32,992 bases of DNA, from contig CANGCD010000005.1 of NCBI GenBank assembly GCA_947452215.1, forward strand, positions 1 through 32,992, read 5' to 3'. Source of the stretch: Cytophagaceae bacterium (lineage in GTDB: Bacteria; Bacteroidota; Bacteroidia; Cytophagales; Spirosomataceae). The translations under genes were made by a program, and so were the position numbers. Positions 18,769-27,761 of the stretch are shown one piece after another (position 1 is the stretch's first letter; each line of letters opens with the position of its first letter). The notes under the pieces were generated by a model that was given only the letters and a program-made list of their open reading frames with translations, made no database searches and was not told the origin of the DNA.

Positions 18769-19491
18769 GTGCTAAAAAAATCATTCATCCCAAGCAACTT
18801 ATTGGCTTGCTCGCTGCGAATCATCGGCTGTATGCTGGTGATGAACGTGGCTCTAGCCCAACAATTCAAACTCTCCCAAGGAGTAGCCATCACGCAGTTC
18901 CAGTACCAAAACGATCAGGGAAAGTTAGTTGATGGTCTGAAGTCTGGCTCGGGATTAGCGTTCCAACTCGCCTTTCACAAGGCTAGTTTAGTGGACACCA
19001 CCAAACAGAAACTCGAGCAAACTCCTTTTTCAATTTACTTGAGTCAAAACACGAAGGTTGCCAAATTACTCAGTTTAATCAACTACGATTTAGGCCTTCA
19101 GTTCAACCAGCTTAATGCGGTAGGGGACATTCAAAACAATGCCTTTTCGTATCAAACGGATTATTTAGGACTTCAAGGAAAGTTAGGTATCCGCATTCCG
19201 CTTCCCTGGAAATTTGCAGTCAACTTACAAGGCATAGCCAGTGTCAATAAAATCGTACACGGGAATCAGTTGCTACTTAATCGCTACGAGGACTTAACCC
19301 AAGATCCTCAGTTTAGCCAAATCAAATTCATGGCAGGTTATGGGGGAGAGCTAGAGAAAAGATTCTCGGATCGTTTGGCAGGATTCTTTTCGTACCAACA
19401 AACCCAAACACTAAACGATCAGCCGGAAGGTCAATCAACCTTGAACTTCAAGCCTACGATGTTTTCATTCGGTATCCGCTTAATGAACTAA
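18769..19491 (+). CDS. Putative outer-membrane beta-barrel protein
   Basis: GTG start, hydrophobic N-terminal segment ending ALAQ; alternating amphipathic strands; KPTMFSFGIRLMN C-terminus. First gene of a packed cluster. Confidence 0.55.
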   Translation: MLKKSFIPSNLLACSLRIIGCMLVMNVALAQQFKLSQGVAITQFQYQNDQGKLVDGLKSGSGLAFQLAFHKASLVDTTKQKLEQTPFSIYLSQNTKVAKLLSLINYDLGLQFNQLNAVGDIQNNAFSYQTDYLGLQGKLGIRIPLPWKFAVNLQGIASVNKIVHGNQLLLNRYEDLTQDPQFSQIKFMAGYGGELEKRFSDRLAGFFSYQQTQTLNDQPEGQSTLNFKPTMFSFGIRLMN

Positions 19492-19492
19492 C

Positions 19493-19984
19493 ATGTATAA
19501 ACTGATACTCTTTTTTATACTCATCAGCTTTACTAGCCAGGCGCAATACTTGAAGCTATCGACGATGGCATCCTCAGGAATCTCGCAGGGAAAATATGCC
19601 TCGCAGGTGGTAGGTCAATCGAGCGTGGTGGCTGGAACGACGAGTCAAGCACGCCAAGGATTTAAACAACCCTTTGGTCAAAAGATTAAATCAGTTATTA
19701 CGAGTATCCTCAGCATCGGTGAACCTGTGAGCTGGTCGGTGGAAACCTTCCCAAATCCCTTCGTGGATAAGTTGACAGTCAAACTACAAGGGACCGCCAA
19801 TCTACCTACACGCTTAGTGCTATACGACACAGACGCCAACATTATTTGGGAAGGCACCTACGCAGAGAAGCAGACGGAAATCAACCTAGCGCAATTTAAA
19901 GACGTTGCAGCAGGCAAATACATTTTACAAGTTTTCCACCATGGAAAACCTCAAACGAAAACACTCATCAAAGCAATTCATTAG
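19493..19984 (+). CDS. Small exported protein with T9SS type A C-terminal sorting domain
   Basis: Signal peptide MYKLILFFILISFTSQAQ; SQVVGQSSVVAGTTSQARQGFKQPF; CTD-like ETFPNPFVDKLTVKL...FKDVAAGKYILQVFHHGKPQTKTLIKAIH. Confidence 0.8.
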   Translation: MYKLILFFILISFTSQAQYLKLSTMASSGISQGKYASQVVGQSSVVAGTTSQARQGFKQPFGQKIKSVITSILSIGEPVSWSVETFPNPFVDKLTVKLQGTANLPTRLVLYDTDANIIWEGTYAEKQTEINLAQFKDVAAGKYILQVFHHGKPQTKTLIKAIH

Positions 19985-20004
19985 TTCTGAAAATTATACT
20001 TACC

Positions 20005-23000
20005 ATGAAAAATTTCAAGCATTTACTCTTAATCCTTGTTAGCATCACAAGCCTGAGCAGCTATGCGCAGACCAGCAAGAAGACCTTGAACTACCAAGCG
20101 GTGATTCTCGATCCGAATGCGATCGACATTCCCGGAGCAAGCATCTCAGGCCAGCCCTTAAACAAAGGCAATGTGTGTTTACGCTTTAGCTTGTTGAATG
20201 CCACGGGCGGTTTGGACTATGAAGAAACCCAACAAGTTACTACGGATGAGTATGGCCTGGTCAGTGTGGCGATCGGAACGGGAACGCAAGGAACTAGCCC
20301 GAGTACCTACAAAACCTTTAACAGCATTGTTTGGAATGCGAATGTCAAAAGCTTGAAGGTAAGTGTTAGCTATGATGGTTGCAGCAGTTTTAAGCAAGTG
20401 AGTACACAAGTCTTCAATTATACGCCGTATGCCTTGTATGCTGAGGCGGTGGATTATGCCAATGTGAAGGATGCGCCTACGAAACTTTCTCAGTTCAGTA
20501 ACGATGCAGGATATTTGATTCCAAAGGATTTGGATCCCATCAAAGCTGATATCAAGAGCAATACCAGCCAAATTCAAACGGCGAATCAAAGCATTGCTGA
20601 TAATAAGTTGGCCAACGATGCCGCATTCTTAGTGGTTAATCAGAGTTTAAGCGGTTTAGACAAACAGATAGCGAGTAACACGAGTTCCATCACATCATTG
20701 AACTCACGGATAAATGACCAACAAAATCAAATCTTTGATAACCGCAATCAACTCGGTGGATTACAGGGTCAATTGAATGTGACGAATTCTACGGTAAATA
20801 ATTTGACAGGGGTTGCCGAGGTGGTCTCGAATAAATCCACGTCCACCATCTTAGGTGGAGCAAATACTTCTGACCAATTATATCCTACCCAAAAGGCGAC
20901 AAAAACCTATGTGGATCAAGCAGTGGCACAAGTTGCGAATGGAACGATTTCGGATGCGACGACTTTGGCAGCAGGAAAAATCCAGTTGGCTGGAGACTTA
21001 GGAGGTACAGCCACGAGCCCGACCGTACCCGCATTAGCAGGTAAGGAGAACAGCTCAAACAAATCGAATGCCAGCTTGGGTAATAGCACGACTTTATTTC
21101 CTACGCAAAATGCGGTGAAGTCCTATGTGGATTCGCAGATTGCTTCCGCTACGATTGTGGACGCAGATGGAACTACTAAAGGAAAGCTTCAATTAGCAGG
21201 TGATTTAGGCGGAACGGCTGCAGCTCCTACAGTCCCTGGATTATTACTTAAAGAGGATGTTTCTCGGAAATCTACGGCGACCGATTTAGGCGCTGGCAGT
21301 ACGTCTGATATTAATTATCCAAGTCAAAAGGCGGTTAAAACCTATGTAGATTCCCAAATCGCGTCGGCAACCATTGCGGATGCTAATAGGAATACCAAAG
21401 GTAAATTGCAATTGGCCGGGGATTTAACGGGTACCGCGGCAGCTCCATTAATTGCAGCAGACGCCATCAATAGTTCAAAAATTCAAGATCGAAGCATCGC
21501 TACAGATGACATTGCGGATGGAGCCATTACGGATGGTAAAATTTCAGGTGTTTCGGGTGTAAAAGTTAGCGGAAATATTGCGGGTAATTCGAGTAATGTG
21601 ACGGGCATCATTGCCGTGAGCAACGGAGGAACGGGAACTCCGAGTTTAACAGGTTATGTTAAAGGAAATGGGACTTCAGCCATGACATCGGTAAGCTCGA
21701 TTCCGGTATCGGATGTGACGGGTGCGATTAAAAAAGTGAACGGCACATTACCCAATTCGTCTGGCGAAGTAACTATCTTATTTGGTTCCGTTTCTACAGG
21801 TACCTTGGCTAATCGGCCAATTAATCCCGGATTAAACGGAGATATTTATATTATATCGGCAGATACCAATCCTTCAAATGATGGTCGGACCTATATTTCG
21901 GACGGTAGTGTTTGGAATGAAGTCACTGCCAATGCAGCAACCACAGATGCTCGTTATCTTCAGTTGGCCGGTGGCATAATGGATGGGAATGTAAGCTTCC
22001 CTTCAGGCAAAAAAGTGTTACTCGCGGATGCCCCTTCCGGGTCTACCGATGCGGCAAATAAAGCCTATGTGGATTCGAAAATTTCATCCGATGCACCCAA
22101 TGCAACAAGTAGTGCGCCGGGTAAAATTCAGTTGATCGGTGATTTAGGCGGAACTGCAACATCACCTACGGTACCGGGTTTGGCCTTGAAGGCGCCAATA
22201 AATAATCCAGCTTTTACGGGAACCGTAACGGGCGTGACCAAGGCAATGGTGGGTTTGAGTAATGTGGATAATACAAGTGATGCGAGTAAGCCGGTCAGCA
22301 CGGCAACGCAAACGGCTTTGGATCTAAAGGCTCCTTTGGCATCTCCTACTTTTACAGGAACAGTTTCCGGTATTACGAAAGCGATGGTGGATTTAGCCAA
22401 TGTGGATAATACAAGTGACGTGAATAAGCCGGTGAGTACAGCAGCGCAAACCGCTTTGAATTTAAAAGAAAATGTCTCCAATAAATCCAATGCGGCGCTC
22501 GGTACGAGTACGACTTTATATCCGACACAAAACGCAGTTAAAACGTATGTGGATGCCCAAGTAGCCTCTGGAGCGCCCGATGCGGATGCTACAACCAAAG
22601 GTAAAATACAATTAGCAGGAGATTTAACAGGAACTGCGGCCTCCCCAAGCATAGCAAGCGGAGCCGTTACAAGTGCCAAAATATTAGATGCAACGATTTT
22701 AACCGCGGATTTAGCGGATGCCTCTGTGACGGATGCCAAGATTGTGGGTCTAGCAGGTAGCAAAGTTTCTGGAAATATTACCGGCAACGCGGCAAATGTT
22801 ACGGGAACGGTTGCCATTGCCAATGGTGGAACGGGAGCTACAAGTGCTGGGGCGGCTTTGACCGCTTTAGGAGCAGCTCCTTTGGCGTCACCTACCTTTA
22901 CCGGAACGGTTACATCGCCCATTTATGCATCTGCGCCGCAATCCTTGACGGATGCAGCTACCATTTCTTGGAATCCTGCCAATGGATTAAATGCGAGTGT

Positions 23001-24060
23001 AACCTTAGGGGGAAATAGAACCTTAAGTTTTTCATCCACACCGGCAGCAGGATCCTATGGAACTTTGGTCATTACTCAAGATGCGACTGGAGGAAGAACG
23101 ATCACCCTGCCTTCAACATCGAATAAAGTTTTAGGATCTAGTTCTACCACGACGATTGCATTATCTGCTGCAGCAAATGCAAAAGATATCTTGAACTTTT
23201 ATTACGATGGGACCAATTGTTATTGGAATGTAGGCCAAGGGTTCGGTACAGCAGCTACGGTTGCTCCTGTAAATTTAGCATCCGAAGTAACAGGTACCTT
23301 ACCGATTAGTAGTGGAGGTACCGGATCAACGACCCAAAATTTTGTTGACCTATCAACTGCTCAAACCGTAGCAGGCAATAAAACTTTATCAGGAAATACA
23401 AGCATTGGAGGTACCTTGAATGTCACTGGCGTGACAACTTTGACAGCAGCCCCAATACTTTCAAGCACAACAGCTTCTCAGGCATTGTTCACGGATGTCA
23501 ACAAGAATGTGGTTTCTAATGCAATCACAGGAACTGGGAACGTGGTCATGAGTACATCTCCAAGCTTGGTGACTCCAGCACTGGGAACACCAAGCGCTTT
23601 GGTATTAACTAATGCAACAGGTTTGCCTTTAGGAAATGTGGGAGCTGTCACGGGGGCCTTAGGAGTTGCTAATGGAGGAACGGGATTAGCAACGACGCCT
23701 GCCAATGGTCAAATTGACATTGGAAATGGTACAGGATTCACGCGTGCAACGTTAACGGCCGGAACGGGCGTATCGATAACAAATGGCGCTGGGTCAATTA
23801 CGATTGCAGCGTCTGCTGTTGCCGTTAGACCAACCACAGATCAATTTACGGGAACGCTTAACCAAACAAGTTTCACGTTAACGCAAACACCCTTAACGAA
23901 TGCAAATTCCAAACCCAATGTTTGGATGTTTATTAATGGTGTTCGTACAAATAATAATGCGTATGCAGTCAGTGGAACAACTGTGACCTATACTCCGGCA
24001 AGTAATGGGGGCTATGCCATTACGGCGAGTGATCGTATTCAATTTGATTATGCTTATTAA
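20005..24060 (+). CDS. Giant exported phage-tail-fibre-like repeat protein (putative surface fibre/adhesin)
   Basis: Signal peptide MKNFKHLLLILVSITSLSSYAQ; Bacteroidetes surface N-domain (LNYQAVILDPN...CLRFSLLNATGGLDYEETQQVTTDEYGLVSVAIGTG...YTPYALYAEA); coiled-coil-like stretch; repeats YPTQNAVKTYVDAQ, KIQLAGDLTGTAASP, PTFTGTVSGITKAMVDLANVDNTSD, NGGTGATSAGAALTALGA; C-terminal knob-like FTGTLNQTSFTLTQTP...VWMFINGVRTNNNAY...DRIQFDYAY. Confidence 0.85.
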   Translation: MKNFKHLLLILVSITSLSSYAQTSKKTLNYQAVILDPNAIDIPGASISGQPLNKGNVCLRFSLLNATGGLDYEETQQVTTDEYGLVSVAIGTGTQGTSPSTYKTFNSIVWNANVKSLKVSVSYDGCSSFKQVSTQVFNYTPYALYAEAVDYANVKDAPTKLSQFSNDAGYLIPKDLDPIKADIKSNTSQIQTANQSIADNKLANDAAFLVVNQSLSGLDKQIASNTSSITSLNSRINDQQNQIFDNRNQLGGLQGQLNVTNSTVNNLTGVAEVVSNKSTSTILGGANTSDQLYPTQKATKTYVDQAVAQVANGTISDATTLAAGKIQLAGDLGGTATSPTVPALAGKENSSNKSNASLGNSTTLFPTQNAVKSYVDSQIASATIVDADGTTKGKLQLAGDLGGTAAAPTVPGLLLKEDVSRKSTATDLGAGSTSDINYPSQKAVKTYVDSQIASATIADANRNTKGKLQLAGDLTGTAAAPLIAADAINSSKIQDRSIATDDIADGAITDGKISGVSGVKVSGNIAGNSSNVTGIIAVSNGGTGTPSLTGYVKGNGTSAMTSVSSIPVSDVTGAIKKVNGTLPNSSGEVTILFGSVSTGTLANRPINPGLNGDIYIISADTNPSNDGRTYISDGSVWNEVTANAATTDARYLQLAGGIMDGNVSFPSGKKVLLADAPSGSTDAANKAYVDSKISSDAPNATSSAPGKIQLIGDLGGTATSPTVPGLALKAPINNPAFTGTVTGVTKAMVGLSNVDNTSDASKPVSTATQTALDLKAPLASPTFTGTVSGITKAMVDLANVDNTSDVNKPVSTAAQTALNLKENVSNKSNAALGTSTTLYPTQNAVKTYVDAQVASGAPDADATTKGKIQLAGDLTGTAASPSIASGAVTSAKILDATILTADLADASVTDAKIVGLAGSKVSGNITGNAANVTGTVAIANGGTGATSAGAALTALGAAPLASPTFTGTVTSPIYASAPQSLTDAATISWNPANGLNASVTLGGNRTLSFSSTPAAGSYGTLVITQDATGGRTITLPSTSNKVLGSSSTTTIALSAAANAKDILNFYYDGTNCYWNVGQGFGTAATVAPVNLASEVTGTLPISSGGTGSTTQNFVDLSTAQTVAGNKTLSGNTSIGGTLNVTGVTTLTAAPILSSTTASQALFTDVNKNVVSNAITGTGNVVMSTSPSLVTPALGTPSALVLTNATGLPLGNVGAVTGALGVANGGTGLATTPANGQIDIGNGTGFTRATLTAGTGVSITNGAGSITIAASAVAVRPTTDQFTGTLNQTSFTLTQTPLTNANSKPNVWMFINGVRTNNNAYAVSGTTVTYTPASNGGYAITASDRIQFDYAY
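22207..22482 (+). repeat. Two tandem 138-nt (46-aa) units inside the fibre gene
   Basis: PAFTGTVTGVTKAMVGLSNVDNTSDASKPVSTATQTALDLKAPLAS / PTFTGTVSGITKAMVDLANVDNTSDVNKPVSTAAQTALNLK; exact 20-nt aatgtggataatacaagtga at 22261 and 22399. Confidence 0.9.
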
Positions 24061-24070
24061 CCAAAATCGA

Positions 24071-24880
24071 ATGAATTGGATGAAATCATTTAATTGTTTT
24101 TTAGTCATTATGACGTTTTTGAGCGTAAATCATGTATTTGCTCAGCGTACTATGTTTGGCAGCAACAATAAATATGTGGTGTCATCGGTCGCTTATCAAG
24201 CGCCAGTGATTACAACCAATGGATTGGTTTTCAATCTGGACGCAGCCATTACATCGAGTTATTCAGGATCTGGAAATGTATGGAATGATATAGTTGGTAC
24301 GAATCACATCAATTTTTATTCGAGTAACAGCTATGCAAGTGCAGGAAATCCTACATTTAGTACTGATGGCGGCGGTTCCTTGGTTACTACGGGAAAATTT
24401 GGTCGATCTGTCGCTAATTCAGGAATTACGGGTGCAGCTGCTCGGTCATACGAAGCATGGGTTAAGTTTAATAACGTCAATGCAAATTCAATAATCTCGG
24501 TGGGCACTAACGTTACTAACCAATTATTTGAGATGATGGCTTTCCAAACAAATTTAATTAGCCATCCGTATGGTGCATATGCTAAAAGTAGCACGGTATT
24601 AACGACGAATACCTGGTATCAGGTGGTCATTACTTATAACGGAGCTTCAACACATATAATTTACATCAATGGTGTACAGGTGGGAACCTCATCTGCCTCA
24701 GATGGATCAAACGTTACGCTAAATACAGTTAATACACCCATTTATATTGGATCGGGTACGGCGATGACCTGGGGGGCCTTTGATGGAAAAATAGCTGCGG
24801 TACGAATGTATAATCGGGCCTTAAGTTCATCGGATGTGACCTTTAATTTTAATGCCCTAAAATCTCGCTTTGGACTTTAG
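24071..24880 (+). CDS. Exported LamG/concanavalin A-like lectin-domain protein
   Basis: MNWMKSFNCFLVIMTFLSVNHVFAQ signal; YEAWVKFNN...TNTWYQVVITYNGASTHIIYINGVQVGTS...IYIGSG...FDGKIAAVRMYNRALSSSDVTFNFNALKSRF. Start 24071 chosen over 24005, which overlaps the fibre gene. Confidence 0.85.
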   Translation: MNWMKSFNCFLVIMTFLSVNHVFAQRTMFGSNNKYVVSSVAYQAPVITTNGLVFNLDAAITSSYSGSGNVWNDIVGTNHINFYSSNSYASAGNPTFSTDGGGSLVTTGKFGRSVANSGITGAAARSYEAWVKFNNVNANSIISVGTNVTNQLFEMMAFQTNLISHPYGAYAKSSTVLTTNTWYQVVITYNGASTHIIYINGVQVGTSSASDGSNVTLNTVNTPIYIGSGTAMTWGAFDGKIAAVRMYNRALSSSDVTFNFNALKSRFGL

Positions 24881-24884
24881 AAAT

Positions 24885-26825
24885 ATGAAAAAATCCGCTA
24901 GTCAAACCATGAAATATATAGCTACACTTTTTGCTTCCTTACTGGTGATGGCAAACGCGCATGCGCAATCTGTTACCGTAAGCCAAATTCCTTCGGGTGC
25001 TATCTGTTCAGGAACGTCTGTAGAATTTACGGCAAATCCGAGCGGTTTTGCCGGACAAATATATTACCAATGGTATTTAAATGGAACCGCTATTCCAAAT
25101 GCGAAGTCCCAAAAATATACCACCTCAACATTAAATAATGGAGATCAAATTTATGTACAATGCAGTAGTAGTACGGTTAGTGAGATGGTTGCGGGGTCAG
25201 AATTTTATTACGATGCCACTAATCCAAACTCGTATCGAGGTGCTAGCGCAACCATCACGGATTTAAGTGGAAAAAACAGACATGGTACCATGCAAGGATT
25301 TATTAGTCAAGGAAATGCGGGTGCTAGCTGGGATTCTACCAATGGCGGTGTTTTTAACTTCAATGGGACCAATCAATACATTACAACTGGGTGGACTCCC
25401 TCGAATACCATGAGTTTTCAATTAGCTTTTCGAAGTCTTGAAGCTTTTAGTGCCTTTTGGAATAGAGGATTGATTTCCACCTTTGCGTATGGTGGCACCC
25501 CACAAACTGATTACTTTGGATTTTATATTGGTACTCGTCCAGCAAACGGATCCGCAAATAATGGCCTACATTATTATTATGATACCAATGCCAATGGAGA
25601 TATAGGGACGACAAATTCTACTTTTACCAGCACAAGTACATGGTACGTTTTAACGGTCGTGAGTAATCCAGCCGACAACGCCGGCTCTGGTTCCATTAAA
25701 TTTTACCTAAATGGAAACATTAACCCAATAAGTTCAACAACTGGAAAAACAACGCATGCAGGAAATATCTGGGTGGGTCGGTCGCGATATGACAAAGATT
25801 TTTGGTTGGGCTACATAGCCAATGTAATTGTTTACAATCGCGTACTTTCTACCCAAGAGATTGCTGCCAATTATAATGCAACCATTGGCAAGGTAACAGG
25901 GGCGTCTTCAGCTTCTGTCATTAGCACCGTCACGAATTCGATTGTATTGAGCTCGGCTGCTGGTACGAATAGTCAGTCACTTTGTAATAATGTACCCATT
26001 ACGAATATCACGTATGCAACGACTGGGGCCACAGGGGCAACTTTTACGGGACTTCCTCAGGGTGTATCGGGTACTTGGAGCAATAATGTAGCAACAATTA
26101 GCGGAACACCTACGCAGGCCGGTACATTTAATTATACAGTAACTTTAGTTGGCGGATGTAATCCCACCACTGCTCAGGGAACATTAGTGGTTAACTTAAC
26201 GAATAATACCATCGCATTAACCTCAGCCGTAGGAACAAATAATCAATCGTCTTGTAAAAATTCAACCATAACGAACATCACCTATGCAACGACCGGAGCA
26301 ACCAATGCAACGGTTACGGGACTACCTGCAGGTGTTACGGGTTCGTGGGGAAATAATGTGGTAACGATTAGTGGAACACCTGTACCAACTTCAGGCACGT
26401 TTAATTACACGGTTACCCTGACAGGCGGATGCGGCACTATTACTGCGAATGGAAGTATCACAATAAATGCTAATGCTGTGCCTAGTGTTCCCTATACGCT
26501 TACAGGGGATGGTTGTGCAAACAATAGAACTACGCTAAGTTCAACGAACACATTTAATACATATACTTGGTTTCTAAACGGTTCTGAAATTCCAAATTCA
26601 AATATCAAAACCTACAATCCTACAGCCGCCGGAAACTATTACGTTCGGGTGTTTAATGGCACCTGTTACGGAACCTCTTCCGATATAACAATCAATACCT
26701 GTGGAATTACGCAAACTGGTCAAATGAGCGCAACAACGTACATGATTAACACATTAGGAGGAGCTGCAAATACGGCTAATAAAGGAGTCGATGAACGAGG
26801 CTTGATACTCAATGTGCCTAATTGA
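24885..26825 (+). CDS. Exported LamG-like protein with Ig-like tandem repeats (possibly truncated C-terminus)
   Basis: Signal segment ending ANAHAQ; ICSGTSVEFTANPSG...YYQWYLNG; LamG-like FNFNGTNQYITTGW...IWVGRSRYDKDFWLGYIANVIVYNRVLSTQEIAANYNA; two Ig-like repeats; no recognisable T9SS CTD. Confidence 0.8.
   Translation: MKKSASQTMKYIATLFASLLVMANAHAQSVTVSQIPSGAICSGTSVEFTANPSGFAGQIYYQWYLNGTAIPNAKSQKYTTSTLNNGDQIYVQCSSSTVSEMVAGSEFYYDATNPNSYRGASATITDLSGKNRHGTMQGFISQGNAGASWDSTNGGVFNFNGTNQYITTGWTPSNTMSFQLAFRSLEAFSAFWNRGLISTFAYGGTPQTDYFGFYIGTRPANGSANNGLHYYYDTNANGDIGTTNSTFTSTSTWYVLTVVSNPADNAGSGSIKFYLNGNINPISSTTGKTTHAGNIWVGRSRYDKDFWLGYIANVIVYNRVLSTQEIAANYNATIGKVTGASSASVISTVTNSIVLSSAAGTNSQSLCNNVPITNITYATTGATGATFTGLPQGVSGTWSNNVATISGTPTQAGTFNYTVTLVGGCNPTTAQGTLVVNLTNNTIALTSAVGTNNQSSCKNSTITNITYATTGATNATVTGLPAGVTGSWGNNVVTISGTPVPTSGTFNYTVTLTGGCGTITANGSITINANAVPSVPYTLTGDGCANNRTTLSSTNTFNTYTWFLNGSEIPNSNIKTYNPTAAGNYYVRVFNGTCYGTSSDITINTCGITQTGQMSATTYMINTLGGAANTANKGVDERGLILNVPN
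25935..26465 (+). repeat. Tandem ~270-nt (90-aa) Ig-like repeat, two copies
   Basis: NSIVLSSAAGTNSQS...NITYATTGATGATFTGLPQGVSGTW...GTFNYTVTLVGGC and NTIALTSAVGTNNQS...NITYATTGATNATVTGLPAGVTGSW...GTFNYTVTLTGGC; starts 270 nt apart. Confidence 0.9.
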
Positions 26826-26870
26826 GGATTTATATAGTTGAAAGTAGTTTGAGAATAACTGCGTTAGGTT

Positions 26871-27030
26871 CAGGCAGTTTATCAGTTTCTTGATGGATTT
26901 TTTTCAAAATACTGACCTTCGTTTATATGGTGGCGCATTTTATCAGTTTTTGGGAACTGCTTCCGTTCGCCTTTTTGTAGCTTTGAGCGGTAACGCTGCC
27001 GGGGTCTGCGACCCCGGCAGCGTTTACCCC
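26871..27030. repeat. ~160-bp direct repeat, copy 2, with terminal hairpin
   Basis: caggcagtttatcagtttcttgatggattttttt...cgctgccggggtctgcgaccccggcagcgtttacccc; same orientation as 17278-17438. Confidence 0.95.
26993..27023. terminator. Perfect hairpin in repeat copy 2 between convergent genes
   Basis: acgctgccggggtc-tgc-gaccccggcagcgt; abuts the pgeF stop codon (27024-27026). Confidence 0.55.
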
Positions 27031-27761
27031 CTTCGCTGAAATCCAATCACCGCCAGCATCCTGCCCGTAATCCCTTGCTCTTTCCGGTGTGAATAGAACA
27101 AATCGTTATTTGCAACCGTACAATAGTCGGAAATTTCAATTTGCGTAATGCCTAATATCTGTAACTGCGCCGCATTTGTGACTTTCAAGTCCACATGCCA
27201 GCGCGCACCGCGCTTTTCCTTGTGGTCGAATTGCTCCGCTACCTCGTCGCCCACCTCGAAGTTTTCCAAGCTGATACAAGGGCCGATGTAGGCGAGGATA
27301 TCTGCGGGATTTGATCCGCCGACAATCATGGCGGAGGCAGTTTTGGAAACGATCTGAGCGACGGTACCTTTCCAACCGGCATGAATCGCAGCGGCAACTT
27401 CACGCACAGGATCAGCAAGTAAAATAGGGCAACAATCCGCTATGCCTACACCCGCGAAAATACCAGGTGTTATCGAAACAATGGCATCATAACCGCTTTC
27501 ATAACTCGGAAGGCTAGATTCCCAGATTTCAGATCCATGTACCTGATAGGAACGAGCTAATGCGTCTGGAGAAATACCTAAATCCGTGCAAAAAAGTCCC
27601 AGATTGGACGAAATCGCCGCAGGATCATCGTCAGTATGAACCCCTAAATTTAAACTTTGATAGGCTTGTGAACTCACTCCGCCGTGGCGAGTAGAAATAC
27701 CCGCCACGAGCTGAGGAATGTGTGAAAATATGTCGGGTCGAATGACTCGATTAGGCATCAT
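27024..27761 (-). CDS. pgeF: YfiH/PgeF-family (laccase-domain) purine nucleoside phosphorylase / polyphenol oxidase-like protein
   Basis: GISTRHGGVS, GVGIADCCPILLADP, AAIHAGWKGTVAQIV, AYIGPCIS, NNDLFYSHRKEQGITGRMLAVIGF. Confidence 0.93.
   Translation of the reverse strand: MMPNRVIRPDIFSHIPQLVAGISTRHGGVSSQAYQSLNLGVHTDDDPAAISSNLGLFCTDLGISPDALARSYQVHGSEIWESSLPSYESGYDAIVSITPGIFAGVGIADCCPILLADPVREVAAAIHAGWKGTVAQIVSKTASAMIVGGSNPADILAYIGPCISLENFEVGDEVAEQFDHKEKRGARWHVDLKVTNAAQLQILGITQIEISDYCTVANNDLFYSHRKEQGITGRMLAVIGFQRRG

Noticed and set aside
22128-22922. 264-aa minus-strand ORF within the fibre gene
   Set aside because: Low-complexity Ala/Val/Pro-rich translation antisense to repetitive coding sequence; the plus-strand gene explains the open frame.
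20005-26825. Prophage or phage tail module
   Set aside because: Tail-fibre-like repeats only; the proteins have signal peptides and T9SS/LamG domains, and no capsid, terminase, lysis or integrase genes are present.
17278-27030. Composite transposon or IS flanks
   Set aside because: The repeats are ~160 bp with no transposase ORF or terminal inverted repeats; only a repeat-bounded cassette hypothesis is kept.
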